Shown in pieces: positions 6,725 through 12,192 of a stretch of DNA of 12,192 bases. The stretch spans positions 1 to 12,192 of the forward strand of contig CAZNPZ010000069.1 of assembly GCA_964575255.1 (NCBI GenBank), in the 5' to 3' direction. Each line of letters starts with the position of its first letter. The stretch's first letter is position 1. A program made the translations under genes and the position numbers. This stretch comes from JAEZHK01 sp964575255. Lineage in GTDB: Bacteria > Bacillota > Clostridia > Christensenellales > Aristaeellaceae. Below the pieces are notes generated by a model. The model ran no database searches. It was not told where the DNA came from and saw only the letters and a list, made by a program, of their open reading frames with translations.

Positions 6725-7888
6725 TTATGCAATTTTGAAACGCCAGTTTGCAAGAACCCTGCGCGCGACATCCCAGTAACTCTGCGCGGCTACCGATTCC
6801 GCGGCCGCTACCGCCACCTGTCCGACGACGCGGCCATCCTTGATCACATCGACGCTGCCGACGCGCGTACCCGCCCTGACAGGCGCGCGCACACTTCCGG
6901 GCAGCTTCGGGCTCAGCGAGATTCCACCCTCGTCCCCTTTCTCGATCAGCAGCGTGAAGTTTTCGTCCAGCGCGAGCTTGACCCCGCTCTTCTCCCCGGA
7001 CACTACCGGAAGCTCGCCTCGAACCCTCGCGCCCTTCTGGGCAACCGGATAGGTTCGGTAATTCGCGAACCCGTGATCCAGCATGCGGCTCGCGATGTCA
7101 TAGCGGGATTTCGCGTCCTTCGCGCCGAGGATGACCGCAACGAGCCGCATGCCGCCCCTCGTCGCGGAGGCGCTCATGCAATAACCCGCTTCATCCGTGG
7201 AGCCGGTCTTGATCCCGTCGCAGCCATCATACAGCCGGATGAGGCGGTTGGTATTGGTCAGTTGGGTCACGCGACCGTCGCCGTGATCCAGTTCGTCCAG
7301 CCAGATCTTGCTGTACTTGAAGTAGGTTGCGTGCCTGATCAGTTCCGAGGACATACACGCGATGTCGCGGGCTGTCGTGTGCTGCCCCTCGGCGGGAAGT
7401 CCCGTGCAATTCACAAAATTCGTGTTCTCAGCGCCCAAGGCGCGCGCCCGCTCGTTCATCTTCTGTACGAACAATTGTTCGGAACCGTACAGATATTCTG
7501 CCAGCGCGACGGAAGCGTCGTTGCCGCTGGCGACGATGACGCACTTGAGCAGCGTGGAGACGCTCTGCTGTTCGCCCTGATCCAGCAGCACCTGCGAACC
7601 GCCCATCCCTTCGGCTGCTGGCGAGACCGTCACCATGTCGTCCAGGTTCGCGCGTCCGTCCTCCGCCGCCTCGCAGACAAGCAGGATCGTCATCACCTTG
7701 GTGACGCTGGCCACCGGCAGCGGATCGTCCGCGTTCCATTCGAAGATTACCTGACCGCTCATGGGTTCCATGAGCAGCGCAGCCTTGCAGTCGATGTCGA
7801 TGGGCACATTGGTCTCCAATGGCTCGGCTCGTGCGATCAGCGGCGCGAGGCACAGTGTGAGCACGCACGCCATGATTTTCCGGAACAT
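6725..7888 (-). CDS. dacF: D-alanyl-D-alanine carboxypeptidase, DacF/PBP5 family (sporulation type by context)
   Basis: This low-molecular-weight penicillin-binding protein removes the terminal D-alanine from peptidoglycan pentapeptides and thereby limits cross-linking. The 387-residue product has a signal peptide (hydrophobic 5-20, likely cleavage after ARA at 19-21), then the three serine-peptidase S11 motifs: SVTK (61-64, nucleophile Ser61), SGN (121-123) and KTG (227-229). A PBP5-type C-terminal beta domain follows (about 265-350), and the last 20 residues could form the amphipathic membrane-anchoring helix. The ATG at 7888 is preferred because a G-run with Shine-Dalgarno character lies about 6 bases upstream; an ATG at 7915 would add nine residues before the signal peptide. 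Its position after deoB and punA matches B. subtilis dacF, a forespore gene, which supports the symbol. The enzyme class is certain; the sporulation role is inferred from context. Confidence 0.9.
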   Translation of the reverse strand: MFRKIMACVLTLCLAPLIARAEPLETNVPIDIDCKAALLMEPMSGQVIFEWNADDPLPVASVTKVMTILLVCEAAEDGRANLDDMVTVSPAAEGMGGSQVLLDQGEQQSVSTLLKCVIVASGNDASVALAEYLYGSEQLFVQKMNERARALGAENTNFVNCTGLPAEGQHTTARDIACMSSELIRHATYFKYSKIWLDELDHGDGRVTQLTNTNRLIRLYDGCDGIKTGSTDEAGYCMSASATRGGMRLVAVILGAKDAKSRYDIASRMLDHGFANYRTYPVAQKGARVRGELPVVSGEKSGVKLALDENFTLLIEKGDEGGISLSPKLPGSVRAPVRAGTRVGSVDVIKDGRVVGQVAVAAAESVAAQSYWDVARRVLANWRFKIA

Positions 7889-7899
7889 GAAAACACCCC

Positions 7900-7934
7900 C
7901 CGGCGATAATTCCATATCGTAGCGTATCCGCCGG
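7900..7934 (-). promoter_or_regulatory. Inverted repeat in the dacF leader overlapping the ribosome-binding G-run
   Basis: On the minus strand CCGGCGGATA (7934-7925) pairs with TATCGCCGG (7908-7900) with a single bulged G and a 16-base loop. The downstream arm overlaps the first two bases of the six-G Shine-Dalgarno-like run (7901-7896) ahead of the ATG at 7888. Folding could hide the ribosome site. There is no adjacent U-tract, so a terminator is less likely. Function is inferred from position only. Confidence 0.4.
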
Positions 7935-7956
7935 AAGGTGCTTTTATGTTGTCCTT

Positions 7957-8781
7957 CTATGAAAGAAGCTCGATCAGCCGCGCGATGAAAGACCGATAGG
8001 GCATTTGGACGCGGTTCATTGTTTCCAGGACTTCCTGGTGGGACAGCGGCTGATCCAGAACACCTGCGGCCATGTTGGTCATACAGGACAGCGCCAATAC
8101 CCGCATACCGCCATGCCGCGCGACGATGACCTCCGGCACGGTGGACATACCCACCGCGTCTGCGCCCAACGCGCGCGCCATGCGAATCTCCGCGGGCGTC
8201 TCAAAAGTCGGCCCGGTCAGCCACATGTATACGCCCTCGCGGAGCGTCAGGTTCTGTTCCGCGGCGATCGAGCGCGCGACTGCTTGCATCTCCGGGTCGT
8301 AGGCTCTGCTCATGTCCGGAAAACGCGTCCCAAGATCGTCGTCGTTGCGGCCGATCAGCGGGTTGTTCGCGGTCAGATTGATGTGGTCTGTGACCAGCAT
8401 CATGTCGCCCGGCTGAAAGCCCTTGTTGACCGCGCCCGCCGCATTGGTGAGCACAACTTTTTCGATGCCCAGCGCTTTCATCACGCGGATGGGCAGCGTT
8501 ACGTCCTTCAGGGAATGCCCTTCGTAATAATGGATGCGACCCGACATGATGCACACTTCGCGCCCGCCGGTGCGCCCGAATACCCATTCGCCCGCGTGAC
8601 CCGGTACCGTCGAGGCAACCATCCCCGGCACGTCGGCGTAGGAGATGCGAACAGGAGACTCGATGTCCTTTGCGATCATGTTCCAGCCGGAACCCAGCAC
8701 AAGGCCGAGTTTCGGAGCGATGTCAATCCTCGAACGGATAAAATCGGCCGCGGCCTGGATTTTCTGATTGTACTCGGTCAT
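7957..8781 (-). CDS. punA: Purine nucleoside phosphorylase, trimeric class II
   Basis: The enzyme cleaves inosine, guanosine and their deoxy forms with phosphate into free base plus (deoxy)ribose-1-phosphate. The 274-residue protein matches the trimeric low-molecular-mass class: GLVLGSGW (26-33) with phosphate-binding Ser31, GRIHYYEGH (81-89) with Arg82 and His84, LTNAAGAVN (111-119), GPTFETPAEIRM (190-201) with Glu194, GMSTVPE (211-217) with Met212 and Ser213, and Asn236, equivalent to the base-contacting asparagine of human PNP, which favours 6-oxopurines. The ATG at 8781 follows AGGAGGG by about 6 bases, and this ribosome site overlaps the deoB stop codon, so translation is probably coupled. 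DeoB acts directly on its sugar-phosphate product and Hpt can recycle the released base, so the window holds a near-complete purine-salvage route. B. subtilis pupG has the same neighbours. Confidence 0.96.
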   Translation of the reverse strand: MTEYNQKIQAAADFIRSRIDIAPKLGLVLGSGWNMIAKDIESPVRISYADVPGMVASTVPGHAGEWVFGRTGGREVCIMSGRIHYYEGHSLKDVTLPIRVMKALGIEKVVLTNAAGAVNKGFQPGDMMLVTDHINLTANNPLIGRNDDDLGTRFPDMSRAYDPEMQAVARSIAAEQNLTLREGVYMWLTGPTFETPAEIRMARALGADAVGMSTVPEVIVARHGGMRVLALSCMTNMAAGVLDQPLSHQEVLETMNRVQMPYRSFIARLIELLS

Positions 8782-8791
8782 GGGATCCCTC

Positions 8792-9961
8792 CTATGCCCT
8801 GATGTCCGGCCAGAACGAGACGCCGTCCAGCGGGTTTTTGATGCCCAGCGCGTCCAGGATGGTGGCGGAAGCGTCCGCGAAACTTTTGCGCAGCCCCAAG
8901 TTTACACCCTCCAGCGCCGACAGGCTCCAGCACAGAACCGGCACATGTTCGCGGGTGTGATCGGTGCCGGGATACCCAGGATCAACGCCGTGATCGGCGG
9001 AAATCATGAGCAGCGTATCCTCGCCCATCAGCCGCATGATTTCCGGCAGCGCCTGATCGAACGCCTCCAACGCCCAGGCGAAACCAGGAATGTCGTTTCG
9101 GTGCCCGTACATCGAATCAGTATCCACGAGGTTGACGAACATCAGGCCCTTCCAGGTGTCCTTTTTCAGGGTATCAATCACCGCTTCAATGCACGCCGGG
9201 TTGCCAGCGGTATGGTTGGAATAGGTCAGGCCGCGGTGGTTGAAGATGTCCTCAATTTTACCGATGCCGATCACGTCTCGCCCCGCGTCCTTGATCACGT
9301 CCAGCATGGTCTTTCCCAGCGGGTCGATGGAGAAATCCCTTCGGTTGCCGGTGCGCGTAAACGCGCCGGGGTTCCCGATGAACGGCCGCGCGATCACGCG
9401 GCCCATCGCCCAGGGGCCGGTCAGGATCTTCCGCGCGATGCGGCAAATGTGCCAAAGTTCTGTCGGCGGAATGATGGCCTCGTGTGCGGCAATCTGAAAT
9501 ACGCTGTCCGCCGAGGTATAGATGATCGGGTTCCCGGTGCGCAGGTGTTCGCTGCCCAGTTCCTCGATGATCTCGGTACCCGACGCTACTTTGTTGCCCA
9601 GCACCTTCATGCCGATCTCGTGCTCGAACTGCTCGATGAGCTCGGCGGGAAAGCCATGCGGGAACGTCGGGAACGGTGTTTTCAGCGTCAGCCCCGAAAG
9701 TTCCCAGTGTCCGCTGGTGGTGTCCTTCCCCGCCGCTTTTTCCGCCATTGCGCCAAAGCAACCCAGCGGGTCTTCGATCGCGCCGGGAAGCCCCGCCGCA
9801 TTCAAAAGCCCCAGATCGGTCAGGTTTGGAATATCGGGCTTTCCCTTTTCCACGACGGATTTCAGCGTATTTGCGCCTGCATCTCCGTAGGCCGCGGCGT
9901 CCGTCGCGCCGCCGATCCCAAGGCCGTCAATGATGATAAACGCAACCCTCTTGATCCTCAT
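8792..9961 (-). CDS. deoB: Phosphopentomutase
   Basis: DeoB interconverts (deoxy)ribose-1-phosphate and the 5-phosphate, passing nucleoside-derived sugars into the pentose pathway or toward PRPP. The 389-residue protein has alkaline-phosphatase-superfamily metal sites: Asp12 in IIIDGLGIGG, Asp282 and His287 in NLVDTDSMYGHRND (277-290), Asp323 and His324 in ISADHGVDP, and His335 in TDHTREH. KDTTSGHWE (79-87) carries Thr81, equivalent to the phosphorylated catalytic threonine of the Bacillus enzyme. The cap domain lies between about residues 95 and 215. The ATG at 9961 follows AAAGGAG by 8 bases. It starts 2 bases after the spo0A stop codon, so spo0A, deoB and punA look like one transcription unit. 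In B. subtilis the homologue drm heads the drm-pupG-dacF group but is not joined to spo0A. Confidence 0.96.
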   Translation of the reverse strand: MRIKRVAFIIIDGLGIGGATDAAAYGDAGANTLKSVVEKGKPDIPNLTDLGLLNAAGLPGAIEDPLGCFGAMAEKAAGKDTTSGHWELSGLTLKTPFPTFPHGFPAELIEQFEHEIGMKVLGNKVASGTEIIEELGSEHLRTGNPIIYTSADSVFQIAAHEAIIPPTELWHICRIARKILTGPWAMGRVIARPFIGNPGAFTRTGNRRDFSIDPLGKTMLDVIKDAGRDVIGIGKIEDIFNHRGLTYSNHTAGNPACIEAVIDTLKKDTWKGLMFVNLVDTDSMYGHRNDIPGFAWALEAFDQALPEIMRLMGEDTLLMISADHGVDPGYPGTDHTREHVPVLCWSLSALEGVNLGLRKSFADASATILDALGIKNPLDGVSFWPDIRA

Positions 9962-9963
9962 TG

Positions 9964-10719
9964 TTACAGCTCCTTTACCCTCGCGAGCTCGGCCAGCCGG
10001 CCGATCATTTCACCGGCGGTGGGCTTTCCGCGCCGCGCATCAATCGTATTCCCAAACAGCTCGTGCTGCCTGTCCATCGCGCTCCCGGACCAAGCGGACT
10101 CGATCGCCCTTCGCATTGCGTGTTCCACGTTGAGCGGGCTGACCCGGTATCGCGCCGCAACCATCGGGTAAAGCTCGCCCGTCAGCGACTGCATCAGTTT
10201 GACATCCAGCGCCATCAGCATCGCGGCGTTCGCCAGATACATCGTGCCCGGAAGCTTGGCGGAAAAGCCGAGCGACCACAGGCAGGCCAATATTTGGTCC
10301 TCCGAGAGGCCGGTGCGCGGCAGCCGGTTCAAAACCGTCAGACCGCTTGCGAGGCTACTGAGTTTAGCGGCGTCCACCGGTTTACGAAGGACGCCACACG
10401 CGCCCATCCGAATCGCAAAGCGCTCAAACGCGCCCATATCCGCCGGAGTCAGCGCGACGACAAACGGCATCGTGAAAAGCGGCGTCAACCCAATCCGCCG
10501 CATGGTCTCCAACGCGTCCCATTGGGGCAGCACGAGGTCGATCAGTAAAAAGTCGGGCATGGTTTGCGCCACCATCTGGACGGCGTCCGGCCCGTTCCAG
10601 CTCATGCCTTCGATGGAAAACCCAGCCGCCTGCATCGCGTCGATGAGCGGCGGTGCGGACGGTTTGTCGGAGAGCGCCAGCACGGCGCGCCGCGGAGCGT
10701 CCTTCATTGGCATTGGCAT
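9964..10719 (-). CDS. spo0A: Stage 0 sporulation response regulator Spo0A, divergent
   Basis: Spo0A is the master transcription factor for entry into sporulation, activated by phosphorelay or direct histidine kinases. The 251-residue product has a receiver domain (about 11-125) with phospho-acceptor Asp61 in LLIDLVLP, Thr91 and Lys113, but the first acidic-pocket residue is replaced (Ser17-Asp18 instead of Asp-Asp). The C-terminal DNA-binding domain (about 136-248) is clearly Spo0A: LGFSAKLPGTMYLANAAMLM, ELYPMVAARY, VEHAMRRAIESAW and LFGNTIDARRGKPTAGEMI segments follow the known order. The helix region 195-210 differs from B. subtilis at normally conserved positions. Three in-frame ATGs (10719, 10713, 10707) lie close together; GGAAG at 10723-10727 is 9 bases from the second and only 3 from the first, so 10713 is equally possible. 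Position after spoIVB confirms identity. Short gap to deoB suggests co-transcription. Confidence 0.93.
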   Translation of the reverse strand: MPMPMKDAPRRAVLALSDKPSAPPLIDAMQAAGFSIEGMSWNGPDAVQMVAQTMPDFLLIDLVLPQWDALETMRRIGLTPLFTMPFVVALTPADMGAFERFAIRMGACGVLRKPVDAAKLSSLASGLTVLNRLPRTGLSEDQILACLWSLGFSAKLPGTMYLANAAMLMALDVKLMQSLTGELYPMVAARYRVSPLNVEHAMRRAIESAWSGSAMDRQHELFGNTIDARRGKPTAGEMIGRLAELARVKEL

Positions 10720-10734
10720 TCACTTCCACAAGTG

Positions 10735-10764
10735 TTATTCGCCGCCGTTCAAGCAAAATCCTCT
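10735..10764 (-). promoter_or_regulatory. Predicted sigma-H promoter of spo0A
   Basis: On the minus strand AGAGGATTT (10756-10764) and GGCGAATAA (10735-10743) are 12 bases apart. Both boxes match every defined position of the known sigma-H pattern RnAGGAwWW-N11-12-RnnGAATww. The site fills the spoIVB-spo0A gap and matches the sigma-H promoter (Ps) in front of spo0A in Bacillus. The predicted start near 10728 leaves a very short leader, only about 8-15 bases. Confidence 0.72.
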
Positions 10765-10785
10765 CTATCTTGTGAAGTACACGCA

Positions 10786-12048
10786 TTATTCACATTCTTT
10801 CAGCATCCATTCGGCATAAACCGCGTAACCGAGCAACGTGTCATCAATGTAGACATGGGTGACGACGCCCGCCAGTTTTCCGTTCTGGATAATCGGGGAA
10901 CCGCTCATCCCCTGGACTATGCCGCCGGTCTTTTTCAGAAGTTCCTCATCGGTGATTTTTATGACCATGCTGCGCTGTCCCGGTTCGTTCTGCGTGAACA
11001 GCTTTGTGATTTCGCATTCATAGGGTTTGACACCTTGGTCATCCAGCGTGGTCAGAAGCGTCGCGGGGCCGGTGACCAGTTCATTTCTGGACGCGACCGG
11101 CAGACCCTCCGGATACAGGGCATTGCTTAGCGGCCGGTTGAGCTTGCCATAGATGCCGCGCGGCGTGTTCTTTGTCAGCGAACCGAGCTTCTTCGCGTCA
11201 TTCATGAAATCACCCATCAGCTCGCCCGGCTTCCCGTCGGAGGACTTCAAGATGTCCACAACGCGGCTTTCGTAGATTTCGCCCTCTCCCACCGAGAGCG
11301 CGGTGCCGGTGTCCACGTCAGTGATCGCGTGGCCCAACGCACCATACATGCCCGTCTGTGGATCATAAAACGACAACGTCCCAACGCCTGCCGTACTGTC
11401 CCGCACCCAGATTCCCAGCCTGTACGCGCCGTCCTCGGTGTCTTTGATCGGAACAACCGGCACGTTCAGGCTGTCGTTCCCGCGCAGCACCGTCAGATCC
11501 GCCTGTCCGCCTTTTTTAATCATCTGCGAGAGGTGCTCGGCGCTTTTGATGTCCGTTCCGTTCACCGCCAGGATCCTATCGCCCGCCCGGATCCCTGCTT
11601 TCCTTGCCGGGCTGACCGAATGACCCACGTCGGACGCGCCCACGACCAGCACGCCAACCATCTCCAGCGCGACGCCGATGGCCTGTCCGCCGGGGACGAC
11701 CAACCTTGTCGGTTGCACGCTGACGTTCATACGCTTGACCGGCATGCCCAGAAAGCGGACAACCAGGTTCGCGCTACCCTCTTCTTCCGCAGTCAACGTG
11801 TAGCGATCGCCGTTTGCCTGTGCCAGTCGTTCATCGGTTGAAGAAAGCACCTGCGCGTCGCCCGCCTCAATGGAAAGATCGACCGGTCCGGCCAGGTCGA
11901 TCCAGGTGGATTCTCCCTTCGTCAGAAGAATCACGTCCGGCAGCGATGAGAGCTTCTGCGCCTGCGGTGAAAATGCCGCTGCGAGAACCATCAGTGACAG
12001 AACCCATCCAAAGCAACGCTTTGCAGCTCGTTTCTTCCATGCACCCAT
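10786..12048 (-). CDS. spoIVB: SpoIVB serine peptidase (S55), sporulation signalling protease
   Basis: SpoIVB is made in the forespore, crosses into the intermembrane space, and cleaves SpoIVFA so that SpoIVFB can process pro-sigma-K in the mother cell. The 420-residue protein is close to the B. subtilis length (about 426). It has an N-terminal membrane/signal segment (about 13-27), a beta-rich linker, a PDZ domain (about 120-200, containing AGIRAGDRILAVNG at 151-164), and the S55 peptidase domain with His240 in GALGHAI, Asp367 in KITDEE and nucleophile Ser382 in GMSGSP, matching the known His/Asp/Ser triad. The ATG at 12048 has a perfect AAGGAGG 9 bases upstream. spo0A follows after 66 bases, the order conserved across endospore formers. 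No convincing sigma-F or sigma-G promoter is visible in the 144 bases upstream. Confidence 0.97.
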   Translation of the reverse strand: MGAWKKRAAKRCFGWVLSLMVLAAAFSPQAQKLSSLPDVILLTKGESTWIDLAGPVDLSIEAGDAQVLSSTDERLAQANGDRYTLTAEEEGSANLVVRFLGMPVKRMNVSVQPTRLVVPGGQAIGVALEMVGVLVVGASDVGHSVSPARKAGIRAGDRILAVNGTDIKSAEHLSQMIKKGGQADLTVLRGNDSLNVPVVPIKDTEDGAYRLGIWVRDSTAGVGTLSFYDPQTGMYGALGHAITDVDTGTALSVGEGEIYESRVVDILKSSDGKPGELMGDFMNDAKKLGSLTKNTPRGIYGKLNRPLSNALYPEGLPVASRNELVTGPATLLTTLDDQGVKPYECEITKLFTQNEPGQRSMVIKITDEELLKKTGGIVQGMSGSPIIQNGKLAGVVTHVYIDDTLLGYAVYAEWMLKECE

Positions 12049-12192
12049 TCGTTTGAACCTCCTTCAAAGCATCCCGGCATAAATTCTCCGCGCGGCGCAA
12101 AGGCTATGCTGGTAAAAATGTTTCCCGGAAATTTCACGCTGCTCTTCCAGTGGTATCCAATCGCAGCAAACCAGCGAAACCCCGATTCAGTA
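12049..12192. other. Upstream edge region with no recognised gene
   Basis: Apart from the spoIVB ribosome site (AAGGAGG), this stretch contains only short open frames without recognisable similarity, including one reaching the right edge on the plus strand without a usable ribosome site. An 11-base dyad TTTCCCGGAAA lies at 12121-12131. The recN gene that usually precedes spoIVB in Bacillus is not visible, though it could lie beyond the edge. Confidence 0.5.

Noticed and set aside
6608..7909. A 433-codon plus-strand open frame opposite dacF
   Set aside because: The minus strand carries all three S11 peptidase motifs in order. The plus-strand product is rich in Arg, His and Ala as expected of a shadow frame.
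8768..10171. A 467-codon open frame on the plus strand across deoB and the end of spo0A
   Set aside because: It lies entirely opposite deoB, and the spo0A tail, both with full catalytic or domain signatures. Long antisense frames are expected in GC-rich genes, and its translation has no recognisable motif or usable ribosome site.
12075..12116. Possible sigma-G-like promoter upstream of spoIVB (GCATA, 18 bases, GAATTTA)
   Set aside because: The -35-like element fits, but the -10 has two mismatches at the most conserved positions (C and T of CATnnTA), so this is no better than chance in a short region.
1..12192. A novel defence, mobile or CRISPR-type system
   Set aside because: Every substantial minus-strand frame belongs to a known core family. 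Gaps are all under 200 bases, and no repeat-spacer array, transposase, integrase or toxin-antitoxin pair was seen.

Overview
The window is a dense, GC-rich stretch of a bacterial chromosome. All eleven recognisable genes lie on the minus strand, so the natural reading direction is from 12192 down to 1. The set is a core Bacillota (Firmicutes) set that includes spore-formation genes: spoIVB, spo0A, and a DacF/PBP5-type carboxypeptidase in its usual place after deoB and punA. With tilS-hpt-ftsH and a VanW-domain cell-envelope protein, this points to a high-GC spore-forming clostridial lineage, or a close relative. I cannot name the genus.

Layout, in transcription order: an edge gap with no gene (12192-12049); spoIVB (12048-10786); a 66-base gap with an excellent match to a sigma-H promoter; spo0A (10719-9964); deoB (9961-8792); punA (8781-7957); a short leader with a possible Shine-Dalgarno-masking hairpin; dacF-like carboxypeptidase (7888-6725); a promoter; tilS (6652-5363) overlapping hpt (5373-4831); a strong extended -10 promoter; ftsH (4750-2795); a tandem-hairpin region that is the best terminator candidate; a promoter; a VanW-family gene (2610-1177); a weaker promoter; ridA (1037-657); and prs (595 to beyond position 1, truncated by the window edge).

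Several gene blocks known from Bacillus subtilis are joined here: spoIVB-spo0A, deoB-punA-dacF, tilS-hpt-ftsH, and an abbreviated ridA-prs. The genes serve three linked themes: sporulation control and signalling (SpoIVB, Spo0A, DacF), purine/pentose metabolism around PRPP and ribose-1-phosphate (Prs, Hpt, PunA, DeoB), and maintenance functions (TilS, FtsH, RidA, VanW protein). The spoIIA operon that often follows dacF is absent from this location, as are spoVG and glmU between ridA and prs.

I saw no tRNA or rRNA gene, CRISPR array, insertion sequence, phage gene or defence system. This is a core genome region. The points of interest are divergent residues in Spo0A and Prs, control signals in the gaps, and the gene order. 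Long plus-strand open frames exist but are antisense shadows of the genes above.
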